Shown here one piece after another: positions 34,922 through 46,149 of a stretch of 64,000 nt of DNA. Source of the stretch: Porpolomopsis calyptriformis (Eukaryota; Basidiomycota; Agaricomycetes; Agaricales; Hygrophoraceae); the NCBI GenBank assembly GCA_951640195.1, contig OX621173.1, positions 661,780 through 725,779 on the forward strand, written 5' to 3'. How positions within the stretch are numbered: the stretch's first letter is position 1; the number at the start of each line of letters is the position of its first letter. The translations under genes were made by a program, and so were the position numbers. The notes below the pieces were generated by a model. It saw nothing but the letters and a program-made list of their open reading frames with translations. It did not search any database and was not told where the DNA came from.

Positions 34922-37900
34922 ACAGTCCGGACAATAGCTCGTGCGTTGCGGACTCCTTTTCTATGTGTACCACTACCCCTATGCAATCTATTTCCCAAAT
35001 TCTTGGTGCACTTGATTCGAGCGAAGAAGCTTTAACCATACCCCTTTGGTTGGAAACCACAGACACTGGTAGACGAATTGCCGCCAGTGCATTGATAGAC
35101 TCTGGCGCCTCTGGATGCTTTATAAACTGGAATTTCGTGCAGGAGCGCAATATCCCTTTTTATCGATTGGAAGGACCAATCCCCATGCGGAACGCAGATG
35201 GGACAGACAACCGAGGAGGTCCCATCGAATATGCTGTAGACCTGTGGATGGAGATGCCGGATTTTCCTAGGGAACGAACCCATTTGGAAGTGACGAATTT
35301 AGGAGATATGATACAGGTTATCCTCGGCTACCCGTGGCTCAAACGTAACGATCCCCTGGTTGACTGGAAGGCTGGAACACTGACTTCACGTCAGACTGTG
35401 GCCCCAACCAAGACTTCTCAGGCTGGAGTGATAGTGTCACGAGTAGGCTCTACATTGAATGGCGACTCCTACGCCAAGATTATCAGATTGGTCTCACTGG
35501 GAGACCATGCAAGACCCACTACCGTGGAAGAAGATATGAAGAAGTATGTGCTGAAGAAATACTGGAGGCACTGGAAGGTGTTTATGAAGACCACCTTCGA
35601 TGAACTTCCCCCACGACGACCAGAATTTGACCATGCAATCGATCTCGAACCTACCTTTAGACCCAAGATCAGAAAGGTGTACAAGCTCACTGAGTACGAA
35701 CAGGGAAAGCTGAATGAATTCCTAGAGGAACAACTTGCAAGTGGACGAATACGACAATCGAACTCCAAACAAGCTGCCTCCTTCTTCTTTGCTGCCAAAG
35801 GTGAAGAAGTTAATGCCCAAGGACAAGATGCTGGACTGCGTCCAATCCAAGACTATCGCTATCTGAATGCTCACACAATCCCAGACGCCTATCCCTTACC
35901 TCTCATCTCTGAGATTATTCAACAGACCAAGTTATCAGAAGCGGAACTGTTCACAGTCATGGATATCCGATGGGGCTTTAACAATATTCGTATCAAAGAA
36001 GGAGACGAATGGAAAGGAGCCTTCAACACTCGACGAGGGCTGTTCGAGCCCACCGTTATGTTCTTTGGAATGCGAAACTCGCCTGCCTCCTTCCAACGAA
36101 TGATCGACGTTCTCTTCAAAGAGGTTATCGATTCCAAGCAGGTCCATATCTATATTGACGATATCCTGATCATGGGAAAGGACCTCACTGAACTCACCTA
36201 TTGGACGGAATGAACTCTAGAGATCATGGAGAAGAATCAACTGTCCTGCAAACCCGTCAAGTGCCAGTTCGAGAAAAAGGAAGTGATTTATCTGGGGATG
36301 ATGATCTCAAAAGGCCACATTGCTATTAACCCCAAGAAGGTTGAGGCAATCAGAACCTGGCCTATCCCCCAGAAGAAACGAGATCTCCAATCCTTCCTTG
36401 GCACTGCCAACTTTTGGCGGAGGTTTATCAAGGATTACTCCCTGATTGCTCGTCCTCTTAATGAGCTCCTACGAAAGGATGAAGAACGGATTTGGACCCC
36501 TAAGCAACAACGTGCTTTTGATACCCTCAAGAATGCGCTTACCTCTGCTCCTGTTTTGAGAACCCCGAAGCCAGACCTTCCTTACCTTCTGGAGATGGAT
36601 GCTTCTGGTGTTACACTGGGTGCAGTCTTGACCCAGAAAGAGAATGACGAAGAAGATTGGCATCCCATTGGCTTCTACTCCAAGACCCTCCTCCCAGCTG
36701 AACGAAATTACCCCACCCATGACCAAGAGCTTTTGGCCATCATATCTGCCTTGAATGAATGGAGATACCTTCTACAAGGGACACGACAGCCTATTATGAT
36801 CAAGACTGATAACCAGTCCCTCCAATATTTCATGACCAGTCATCAACTCTCCAGGCGCCAGGCTAGATGGTCTGAATTTTTAGCTCACTTTTGGTTCAGA
36901 ATCAGCTACCAGCCTAGAATCAAGAATAAGGCTGATGGACTCTCCAAGCGTCCAGATCATTACCCGGAGTCTTATGAGGAGGTGGAGGACAAGGTCCTTC
37001 TGCCAAAAGAACTTTTTGTCAATGCGCTTTTCATCAATGCGATTATCAGTTTATCGTCCCCCAACTTTTTATCCAAGCTTTGTTTTCATTCCCCCCTACC
37101 TCTCGAGATCATGGCCAAAATTGAAGATCCCTCTTCCGGATACACCCACGTAGATGGCATTGTGCGCGATGCTAGAGATCGTATAGTTGTGCCAAAGGAC
37201 GTATCTTTGTGTACAGAAATTATTCGATTGACCCACGACACACCCACTGGTGGCCATCCCGGCATTGAGAAGACGAAGGAACTGCTCCTCCGTAATTACA
37301 CATGGGAAGGTGCCCCACAAGATATCACCAATTACGTGAAGTCCTGCCTTGCTTGTCAACAGACCAAGGTTTACCCACAGAAACCCACTGGACTTCTCCA
37401 ACCGTTACCCCCTCCTACTAAACCATGGCAACAGATCACTGCTGATCTAATCATGGAACTCCCCAATTCAAAAGGATTTGACGCTATTCTAGTTGTGGTG
37501 GACAGATTCACCAAACGGGCTCACTTCATCCCAACAACTGGAAACCTATCTGCTAAAGGAACTGCTGCGCTGTTTCAAGAACATGTCTGGAAACACCATG
37601 GATGGCCAGAGAAGATCATCACCGATCGAGGAACCCAATTCTCATCAAAATTCGCTACGTCATTGAACGAACTCCTAGGAACCACTTCTGGGCTTTCTAC
37701 CACCTATCACCCCCAAACAGACGGACAAACCGAACGAACCAATCAAGAGTTAGAGCAGTACGTATGGCTCTACACTAACTTCATGCAAGACGATTGGAAA
37801 GATTGGTTAGCTCCGGCGGAGTTCGCTTATAACAACCGAGAACATTCCTCCACTCACCAATCCCCCTTCTAGCTTGAATATGGCCGACACCCTCACACCC

Positions 37901-38499
37901 CCTTATCAGTTCCAACCCAAACCTCAAATCCCGATGCCAACAAATTTTATGTGCAGCTCACTAGGGCTAGAGAGAATGCTGAAGAGTCTCTCCAAAAGAC
38001 CGCTAACTCAATGAAGCTCTATGCCGATCGAAAACGTCAAAAGGAACCCACATTTTACGAAGGACAAAGGGTCTGGCTTGATGCCAAGAATTTGAAAACT
38101 GGCCGGCCCATGAAGAAACTGGATGTCTGCCGGCTCGGACCTTTTATAATCCTAAAACAAGTATCGCCTGTGGCTTACCGACTAAAGCTACCACTGTCAT
38201 GGAGGATTCATCCCGTGTTTCACGTTTCACTACTCAAGGCTCTAGAAGAGAATCTCGATCTCCACCCCCCGATCGGAGAAGATGACAATCTCCGACCACC
38301 TCCGGATGTGATCGAAGGAGAGCCCGAGTATGAAGTGGAACGTATTCTCAATCACACCCCAGGAAAACAGAACCGACAATACCTAATCAAGTGGAAAGGC
38401 TACCTGATAGAGGCAGCCACCTGGGAACCATGATGGAACCTCAAGCACGCAAAAGACGTCTTAATGAATTATGAAAAGTCTATTCAAGCGGCGATTTAA
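34918..38499 (+). pseudogene. pol: pol of chromovirus copy 2 (PR-RT-RH-IN-chromodomain)
   Basis: Polyprotein entered by -1 frameshift. Protease: ALIDSGASGCFINW (about 35095). Reverse transcriptase: YRYLNAHTIPDAYPLPLI, TVMDIRWGFNNI and the catalytic YIDDILIM (about 36150). RNase H: YLLEMDASGVTLGAVL (about 36590) through ADGLSKRPD. Integrase: HHCC zinc motif (H...GHPGI...C-LA-C, 37230-37370), then the core with ADLIMELP, ITDRGTQF and TYHPQTDGQTERTNQE. It ends with a chromodomain (EYEVERILNH...QYLIKWKGY...TWEP, about 38325-38430), which defines the chromovirus group and tethers integration to modified histones. Stops are TGA 36211, TAG 37870 (Trp in copy 1) and TGA 38431 within the chromodomain tail. 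The frame ends at TAA 38497-38499. Confidence 0.92.
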
Positions 38500-38613
38500 C
38501 TCTCTTTCACAAATACTACCGACATCACGATCGTTGAGCCTCTTTTTCTCCTTTTCAATCTCCGACGATTATAAGGACTTCCCCTTCCCAACAATCATCA
38601 AAAGAAGCACGAA

Positions 38614-39306
38614 ATGCCCCGCCAAGTTCTTTATGCTCGCAAGTCGACTGGGAGGCGTCCACCTCGAGGGAATCCCACCGCTTCTACCTCCAACCTCCCC
38701 CCTGATTCTTCTTCCTCCTCTTCCTCGTCTGACAGCGTCTTGGTTACCCGGCGGTTCAAGAAGCCGAGATGACGTACCGACACTATCGACAAGCCGGGAC
38801 GAAACCGTAACTACCGAGGGCTCCCCTTTGCCAAGGTCGAGCACCTATCTGGGTGCCCCGAAACCTACATCCCTTTTATCTCTGGAGCACGTCAATGCGA
38901 ACTTAACTACGACCATCACTGGTACACGTTCGACAAGGACAGCGACTTTGACGACAAGAAGAATCAACTCAAAGATTGGCTGGAGGCATACCAAGTTGGG
39001 CGCCAACTTTTGATGGTTATACCGGACCAGGACAAATCCGACGTCACCACCCCCACTATCCCCGAAGACCCCATCTCGCACCACATCCATTGCGTTGCTG
39101 ACCGACTCTATACTGCCCGGAATGGGTACCGCTCGATGATGGATGCCAAGTACGAAAGGATCCTTGACCTGGAGGAGAATGCTGTGATGTGTAGGGAGCT
39201 GGCTGAAACTTGGTTACAACGTGCCCGGGAGTTGGATAGCCGTTACCACTGGTTTGACCCAGATGGACACCTACTTCAACCCCCAGTTTATGATAGCGCG
39301 ACCTAG
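38614..39306 (+). pseudogene. Extra 3' ORF of the chromovirus (ORF3), one in-frame TGA
   Basis: A third frame lies between pol and the 3' LTR: 231 codons from ATG 38614 to TAG 39304-39306, with a single TGA at 38770 after RRFKKPR, again at a likely Arg. The N-terminus is basic and Ser-rich (MPRQVLYARKSTGRRPPRGN, then a Ser run). The rest is a soluble-looking, charged region with YDHHWYTFDKDSDFDDKKNQ, ADRLYTARNGYRSMMDAKYE and RILDLEENAVMCRELAETWL. There is no signal peptide or membrane helix, so it does not look like an envelope protein. It may be a captured gene, an element-specific accessory factor or a former host exon. No family is recognised. Confidence 0.6.
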
Positions 39307-39585
39307 GGACCGGATGCTGTTCCCGAACGAACAGTATTCCTTATGCCTCCCTTCTGGATGTGTGGTTAGAGAAGGTGATATCTACTGGAGAGTTGAGGAA
39401 AAGCATACCTAGTGGATAGTCTTTGATCCGACAACTATCCACTCATCCCTCCTCTTCATCACTCACCCATCTCATCACCCCTCTACCCACCTCTACCATC
39501 CCTTTACACCTCCCCTTGACACCCTTCCTTCGCTTCGAAGGGTCTTCTCAAAATTCAGGACGAATTTCCTTTTTGTGGAGGTGAA
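39307..39585 (+). other. Chromovirus 3' untranslated region and polypurine stretch
   Basis: Short C/T-rich sequence, then GTGGAGGTGAA abutting the 3' LTR, the likely plus-strand primer site. Confidence 0.5.
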
Positions 39586-39944
39586 TGTCAGAGATATATT
39601 TTTTCTTTTTCCTTTGCTCGTCTATTCCCATTTACATCAGACAGTTTACATCAATAACCGCTTAGCCACCCAAGCTCCGCTTAGTAATAGAAGGTGACTA
39701 AGCCATATCTATATTTAGTCTACCATCACTCTCCTTATCTACATGACTCATCCATAGTCGTTACGACTCACACGTAGTCAATATGACTCATACTTAGCTA
39801 GTATATAAAGCTAGCAGTAGATAGACTTAGGATAAGTCTGTTTCTTTCGTTAACACCCCAATCAGTAGTCTTCCAACCCTTTAAAACCCTACACCCAGAG
39901 CCTGAAGTAAAACCTTGCGATCAACCCTAGACTGCCGTCTAACA
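39586..39944 (+). repeat. 3' LTR of chromovirus copy 2
   Basis: 359-bp direct repeat of 32967-33325 with three substitutions, followed by the target duplication. Confidence 0.97.
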
Positions 39945-39949
39945 GACGG
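39945..39949. repeat. Target-site duplication GACGG (right)
   Basis: Matches the copy at 32962-32966. Excising one copy plus the element restores the transposase reading frame. Confidence 0.95.
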
Positions 39950-42900
39950 GCAACGATCCTATGGATTCCCAAACGTTTGAGGACTTGGAGATGGTTGAAA
40001 CATCCTTCGATAGCGCACCTCTTGAACATTTTGATCCGGTACGGGATGACTTCCCTGGGGCGGCAGCTACATTCGACCACAGCCTCACCTTCATGGACAA
40101 GTTCGACCGCGATCAGCATACTGATAAACGGCACGACAACGTCTATTATCCATTTGCATCATGGAAAGAATGGCAATTGGCATCCTTCTTGCTTTCTTCA
40201 GGGATGAGCATGGGCCAAATTGACAAATTCTTATCACTCGAGCTGGTATGTGAATCGCTATTTCTCATCATTCACACTACAAATACCATCTTCAGATCTG
40301 AGTTGTCACTCTCTTTTCTAACGGCCAAGGAATTAAGGGGCCGAGCTGAGTTACTTCCAGCTGGTCCAAAATGGCGAGCGAAACCCTGGAAGACAGCCCA
40401 TCTGACAAAGTCACCCATCCAGCTCTACTATCGTGATCCGATTGAGTGTCTAGAATCATTATTCAACTCTCCACTTCTTGCTGATGATATAGAGTTTTCC
40501 CCATACCGTCAATTCATGACACCTGAGAGACTTGTGCGGATCTACAGTGAATGGATGTCGGGCAACGCTGCTTGGAAAATGCAGGTAATATCTTTTCTTA
40601 TGTATTATTTAGTCATTCTACTCATCTTCAGTTTCAAAGGAACACCTTCCTCATGGAGCAACCCTCCTTGGAACCCTTTTGTTGTCAGATAAGACCACTA
40701 TATCAGTAATGACGGGCGATTGGCTTGCACATCCACTTCTGATCAGTTTGGCTAATATTAAAATGGAGTATCATTCCAAGGGTTCACACCATGCCTTTCA
40801 ACTTGTTGCGCTTCTTCCTATCCCTAAATTCACTGAGAAAGACAAAGCACTCTGAGGCATTTTCAAAAACCGCGTCATCCACGAATGCCTTGACTTTATC
40901 CTATCACCTTTGAAGATTGCTGCTAAAGTGGGTGTCATGATGAATGACGCTTGTGGCTTTTCGCGATATTGTTTCACTCCTCTCGCAGCTTATATTGCTG
41001 ATACTCCCGAGGCAGCAATGCTTGCTGGAGTCAGCGGGAAAACCTCACATCTCACATTAGCCACATACAAGGAGTTCGGTGACCCATACCAACATACTCC
41101 CTGAATAGGATCCGACACACTAACGAAACTCCATGCTCTAGCATCTTCAATTGACCCTACTACTGATATCAAGGCTTACGTCCATGCAGCAAAGAAATTA
41201 TGACTCAATGGCGTGCATCTTCCATTTTGGAGAGACTGGTTGTTGGCCGATCCATCAATATTTTTCCCCCCTGAACTGCTCCATCATTGGCACAAGCAGT
41301 TCTGGGACCATGACGTGAAGTGGTGTATCTGTGTCCTTGGCGAACATGAAATTGACTTTCAGTTTTCTGTCCTCCAACCTCACACTGGCTTCCGACATTT
41401 CAAGGAGGGGATCTCGAAGATGAAGCAGGTGACAGGCCGAGACCATTGAAACATCCAGTGATATATCGTGGGTGTCATAGCTGGAAAAGCACCGAATGAT
41501 TTCATTTCCGCTATTCGTGCCTTGATGGACTTCCGGTACCTTGCCCAAGTGCCTGTGATTGATGATCATATTTGTACTAAAATACAGGCTGCTTTGAACG
41601 AGTTTCACACCCACAAGCAATCGATTCTCGATTCTGGTGCTCGTACAGGGAAAGGCAACAAGCCGATAGAGAACTGGCATATACCAAAGCTAGAATTTAT
41701 GCAGAGCACAGTTCCGAACATCAAGGCGAATGGCGTTGCTATCCAGTGGAGCGCTGATGTTATGGAACATGCACACATTGCTGTTGTCAAAGATCCAGGT
41801 CGATCTGGTAATAATCAGTATCATGAAGACACTATATGCCATACCCTTGATCGAGAAGATAAGTGCCAGTGGTTCGATCTTGCAACGTCCATTCGGGATG
41901 TACAAAGCGATATCGGGATGACTTTGGCTTGGATGTGTAACGGCCAGGAAGACAATTCCAATGAAGTCATGGATCCTCTGCATACTCAACCATTCAACAC
42001 ACCATCCTCACATCTAAACGCCGTCTCACGCATTACCAAATTATATCAAGTAGCCACAAACTATTTTGAATCCGCCTCTCACACATCTACAGCTACGCTT
42101 TTCCCACCTCAAACCTTTCATACCAATTCAACCGCGTTCCACGTAACTCGAGATCCGACATTCAAAAAGATGTCCATAGATGATGTCTCAGCCAAATTTG
42201 GAATCCCCAATCTTGCGTCGGCCCTTTCACATTTTCTCTCCCATCTTGGGCAGGATGAAAAATCTCTCTATACCATTGGTGGCCAGCGCTCAGTGAGTGA
42301 CGTTGCCCTTCCCTTCCGCAAACTGGAAGTGTGGTCAAGCGTGCAGATGCAGGTGAAAGATTACCACCGCCCAGATATCGTATTGCCACCAGAAACACTA
42401 AATGCTGCCCCGCCGTCAGCTGACTGGCCTCTTGGTTGCTATGACATTGCAATCGCAAATACTGATCCCAGTACGACATGGCCACAAAGTGGAATGTCTG
42501 GTAAGACTGGTAGTCTCTTGAACACCGTTCTCAAGTTCACTTATATAATTAAATAAAGGGCATTCTGTCATACAGATCTGACTTATCATGCGTGCTGTTC
42601 CCACCACCAGCCATTCCCAGCATGCACCGTTCGACTCTTTTCTTATCTACATACAACGTCTCGATATTGTGCCGCAATCTGCTACTTCTACGCTGGGGTA
42701 CCGACGCGACCGTTGCCCAGAATGAACCACACAGATGTATGTCCTCAAACGCAGCCTTCATGCTGATGGCACGCGTATGGGCGATGTGATTCCTCTATCT
42801 CATTTGAAGGCACAAGCTGACCTTATTCCTCGTTTTTTTCATGCTGCTGACACGCGATTGACAAAGGAAACCAGTTTCGAATATAGCACAGAGTTTTATT

Positions 42901-43084
42901 TGAACAAATATTTTTGTAAAGAATTATATTATTCCTTAAACAATGAATAGTTTGACTCAGTATCCAATTGAATGATTGAGTCGAAGCAATTTCATTTGAC
43001 ACTATCAAATAATGGTGCTTTACATACCTACATAGTTTTGCATGTCGCTGGATAGCAAGGGTAGGCATCTGTGAAGTACTTTAA

Positions 43085-43195
43085 AGCACTATATGATGGG
43101 GGTGTTGCTATGACCCACTATAACCTGCTATGGCCTGCTATGGATTTGGCTTACATCTATGAGCCAAACACGAACAAAACATGGTTTTGCTGATG
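43085..43195. repeat. Right subterminal repeats and inverted terminal core
   Basis: CTATG/CATAG-type motifs (GTTGCTATGACC, CCTGCTATGGCC, TGCTATGGATT) precede ACATGGTTTTGCTGATG at 43179-43195, the inverted copy of 26802-26818. Confidence 0.6.
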
Positions 43196-43338
43196 CATTC
43201 CAGCCAGATTCAAATCATATTGAAGAAATTTACTAAAATGTGCCGAAAGCAACATTCCGGGTAGATTTTCAGCATACTTTTGTAGATTCTCATGATTTGA
43301 CTGAAATATGCTCATGTCATATTTTGAGCTGATACGCT

Positions 43339-44550
43339 GTGTCAGTTATGTTTCCTTATCTCCCCGTCGAATTGCACAAAATTATCATCGACAATTTCGA
43401 CAAGCATATCGACCAGGCCACCCTGCGTTCTTGTACTTTGACCTGTAAATCATTTTCACATGCCAGCCGGTCTCGTCTCTTCTCCGATCTTTACCTGAGA
43501 AGCAAGCGCCAGGTCGAAAACCTCCTCAGGTTGTCAACTCATCCCTGGGCGTATGTTCGCAGGTTGTTCTTCTCCGAGGAGCACAGCTTATGGCTGCACT
43601 GGGCGTTACCTCTCATCGCACCCTATCTGCAGCATGTCACCATCCTCTCCTTTCGCTCGTTGGAGTGGGAATATTTGGGTGGAACCGCACGCTCCGTGCT
43701 GTTGTCCGGCTTCCGTAGGGTCGAATGCCTCAGGTTGCTGCATAGCCTATTCGAGACACTGGCACAAATGAACGAATTAATCGCGTCATTCCCATCCTTG
43801 ACACATTTTTCATGCCACTGCACATCCTGGACAACCATTGACCCGCATATGATCCCTCTCCCTCTCACTATCACATCCATCACTTTGGATTCCATCCACG
43901 CAGATTTCTTTGATCGACTCTTGGGCCTTGAGCCACATCCCATTGTGCGCACGATCCGATTTGCGTCGATGGAAAAGAAGCATCTGAAGGACGTCGGCAA
44001 TCTGTTGAGGAGGCTAGGTTTGCATCTCAAGTACCTTGATCTCAGTTCGCTTTTGGTTGAACTCTGTTCGGATCCACAATGTCAGCCAAAATTCCCCTCA
44101 CTCTACAGAATGGTACTTGAACGTAAAATTTCAGCACTGCTTGAAAGCAGCATCGATCTTGCTCGCAACACCCGTCTTCGCCTCATCAGCCTAGACCACA
44201 GGTTAACCTTCGCGGGCTACCCGGGCGATATGGCATTTACATTATGGTCTCAAAGTGTTCATGTGAAGCAAGTCGTGTTGGAAATGAGGCTAAATCAGGG
44301 CGGGTTGTATTGGGTTGACTGGCCCCGGATTGACCACTATTTTTCTCAACGGCGATGGGCGAACCTTGACAAGGTCGTGTTCATATTGTGGGTCCAACCC
44401 GAATTCAGACGTGCAGCCAAGAAATTGATAAAAGATCGTTTGCCTTTACTCAATGGTCGTGGCGCGTTAGCGGTGTGGGGTTTGCAATCAGGATCGTTGT
44501 ATCCGGGAATGAGGAGATTTTTTGATTACGACTACCCTAATCACACGTGA
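43339..44550 (+). CDS. F-box protein 1
   Basis: Single-exon ORF of 403 codons; the second in-frame ATG (43348) is an equally good start. Residues 4-45 (FPYLPVELHKIIIDNFDKHI, then LRSCTLTCKSFSHASRSRLF) form an F-box, which binds Skp1 in SCF ubiquitin ligases. The rest has the spaced Leu/Ile pattern of the divergent LRR-like region in basidiomycete F-box proteins (SFPSLTHFSCHC, LKYLDLSS, NLDKVVFILW). It has no stop or frameshift. The stop codon lies only 19 bp before the GPI8 start on the same strand. The substrate is unknown. Confidence 0.85.
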   Translation: MSVMFPYLPVELHKIIIDNFDKHIDQATLRSCTLTCKSFSHASRSRLFSDLYLRSKRQVENLLRLSTHPWAYVRRLFFSEEHSLWLHWALPLIAPYLQHVTILSFRSLEWEYLGGTARSVLLSGFRRVECLRLLHSLFETLAQMNELIASFPSLTHFSCHCTSWTTIDPHMIPLPLTITSITLDSIHADFFDRLLGLEPHPIVRTIRFASMEKKHLKDVGNLLRRLGLHLKYLDLSSLLVELCSDPQCQPKFPSLYRMVLERKISALLESSIDLARNTRLRLISLDHRLTFAGYPGDMAFTLWSQSVHVKQVVLEMRLNQGGLYWVDWPRIDHYFSQRRWANLDKVVFILWVQPEFRRAAKKLIKDRLPLLNGRGALAVWGLQSGSLYPGMRRFFDYDYPNHT

Positions 44551-44569
44551 TCTTTACCCTCTCCCTCTC

Positions 44570-46149
44570 ATGTACCGTTTGCTCGTCTTCGCACTGCTAT
44601 GCATCATTAACGGAATTCATGCTGTACCATCACTAGTAGACCCTCTCCAGAATGATTCCCTTCTTCAGTTCTTTGGACGAAACAGAACGGCGAGCGGGTC
44701 GGCGCATACTAACAACTGGGCTGTCTTGGTCTGTGCTTCTCGATATTGGTTCAATTATCGGGTATGTGTGACCCATTAAACCGTGAAATGCAGTATTAAA
44801 ATCTTGTTCTGCCCTCGGTAAATAGCATATGGCGAACGCTCTCGGGATGTGTGTTTCCTTTCATTTCCTCAGTGTTCAATAAGCTGAGAGGGCCGTTCAG
44901 GTATCGCACCGTTAAGCGACTAGGTATTCCAGACTCGAATATCATTCTCATGTTGGCGGACGATGTTGCGTGTAATGCGAGAAACAAATTCCCCGGGACT
45001 GTCTACGCCAACTCTGGACGCCACCTTGACTTGTATGGCGATAATATCGAGGTTGACTATCGCGGTTACGAGGTAACGGTGGAAAATTTTATCAGAGTAT
45101 TGACAGGTGCGTTTTGCGATCGCTGATCGCGTTTGTTCGGGTTGGTGAATTTTTGTTTGCAAGGACGTGTCGAACCTTCCGTGCCTCGTTCCAAGCGGCT
45201 CCTGACGGATGATAGATCGAATATTTTTGTGTATATGACCGGACACGGTGGGAACGAGTTTCTCAAGTTCCAGGATAGCGAGGAAATCAATGCGTTTGAT
45301 ATCGCGGATGCCTTTGAGCAAATGTGGCAGAAAAAGCGGTATCTGATTTGTCTTTCCGTATAGCCACAAGCGCTGATTCCGTGAATAACAGATATAATGA
45401 AATATTTTTCATGATCGACACCTGCCAAGCCAACACGATGTACTCCAAATTCTACTCTCCAAACATCCTCGCCACAGGTTCCTCTGAAATTCTCGAAAGC
45501 TCGTACTCAGTCCGTTCACGCTCTTTATTCTCACGCCATTTCTCATTAATCCTCCGTTTCCCTCTTTTGGTAGCACGAGAACGACAACGACATTGGGGTG
45601 GCCGTCATCGACAGTTTCACTCACTATGTTCTTGAGTTCATGGAAGGCATCAACAAAACCAGCCAAAAGTCAATGCAAGATCTCGTCAGTTCCTCCGTTT
45701 GAATCCCCCCTCGCCGTTTTCTTTCTGATGGTTTCGGAAAAAAGTTCGATTCATACGACTTTAAGAAAATCAATTCGCATCCAGGGGTTCGTTCCGACCT
45801 GTTTCATAGACCATTAGACGGTACCCTCATCACCGACTTCTTTGGTGGCGTCGCCCACGCCGAAGTGATGATGTCCCCGGACTCGTCTCGCACCCAAAAC
45901 ACGCAGTCATCCGATCCCGATCCCGATCCCGCTCGCTTTCGTGGCCACCACCCATCAGCTCATGCCGATCTCAACGCACCCACCGAGCGGTCGTCGGGGC
46001 CGTTGCTCAAAGCGGAAACATCCCACAGGGATTTAGCTGTCGGGTCGTCGGCTCTGCCTCCGAGCGCGTTGTGGAGGCAGTTGAGGGCGTGGTGCTCTCT
46101 CGGTCTTATCGCCGCTCTTGTCGGTTGGGTTACGATGCGGAAGCAATGA
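44570..46149 (+). CDS. GPI8: GPI-anchor transamidase catalytic subunit
   Basis: Cys protease (family C13) of the ER GPI-transamidase complex. It cleaves the C-terminal signal of precursors and attaches the GPI anchor. Exons: 44570-44761, 44826-44848, 44901-45106, 45164-45338, 45392-45509, 45574-45684, 45745-46149, giving 409 aa with all phases consistent. Residues 1-20 are a signal peptide ([18 protein letters not shown]). [39 protein letters not shown], the catalytic His in YMTGHGG (exon 4) and the catalytic Cys in [12 protein letters not shown] (exon 5) are present, as is [13 protein letters not shown]. The C-terminus has an acidic/Pro linker (SDPDPDPA) and a membrane helix ([12 protein letters not shown]). 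Introns are 52-64 bp. A degenerate copy of its 3' end lies at 50035-50232. Confidence 0.95.

Larger units (their letters stand above)
32967..39944 (+). mobile_element. Ty3/gypsy chromovirus, copy 2 (complete, 6978 bp)
   Basis: Complete LTR retrotransposon: two 359-bp LTRs (TG...CA), self-priming PBS, gag, pol in the -1 frame, a C-terminal chromodomain, a third ORF, a polypurine stretch (about 39575-39585) and a 5-bp target duplication. The LTRs differ at only three positions (CC/CT in GTGACCAAG, AACTAC/ATCTAC, TTTCATT/TTTCGTT), so the insertion is young. Even so, the coding region has TGA at 34199, 34649, 36211 and 38431 and TAG at 37870, so this copy cannot make full Gag-Pol. Confidence 0.97.
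32783..42949 (+). pseudogene. Plavaka (CACTA-like) transposase, split by a chromovirus
   Basis: Transposase gene of the Plavaka type. It starts MPLCPRCGKKFKYYSNVACH, a C2H2 finger. The frame runs into the target-site copy GACGG at 32962-32966 and resumes in the same frame after the retrotransposon at 39950 (codons ACG, then G+GC, AAC, GAT). Downstream are NVYYPFASWKEWQLASFLLS, RAELLPAGPKW, SDKTTISVMTGDWLAHPLLI, RYCFTPLAAYIADTPEAAML with AGVSGKTS, FWRDWLLADPS, HHWHKQFWDHDVKWCI, FSVLQPHTGFRHFKEGISKM, IRALMDFRYLAQ, HIPKLEFMQST, and GVAIQWSADVMEHAHI. Introns are inferred near 40245, 40585 and 42507. TGA codons at 40853, 41102, 41201, 41447, 41459, 42579 and 42723 each fall at a likely Arg. The gene is dead. 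Confidence 0.85.
26802..43195. mobile_element. Composite Plavaka-type DNA element with cargo and a nested retrotransposon
   Basis: CATCAGCAAAACCATGT at 26802-26818 is perfectly inverted at 43179-43195, and weaker inverted similarity extends about 40 bp further outward on both sides. Inside both ends are dense CATAG/CTATAG/GCTATG motifs (26825-27010 and about 43085-43160). Enclosed are a DUF6532 gene, a cyclin relic, a coiled-coil gene and a Plavaka transposase gene carrying the chromovirus. Without the retrotransposon the unit is about 9.4 kb. The exact outer ends and the target duplication are unresolved. Confidence 0.6.

Noticed and set aside
38471..39013. 180-codon frame at 38471-39013
   Set aside because: It is Ser/Pro/Leu-rich and overlaps ORF3 in another frame. 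The frame from 38614 runs on to 39306 with one CGA-type stop and has a more protein-like composition.
40853..42725. TGA recoded as an amino acid (alternative code or selenocysteine)
   Set aside because: The intact host genes here use TGA as the terminator (F-box 1, GPI8, TUP1, carrier), and the in-frame TGAs are confined to transposon relics.
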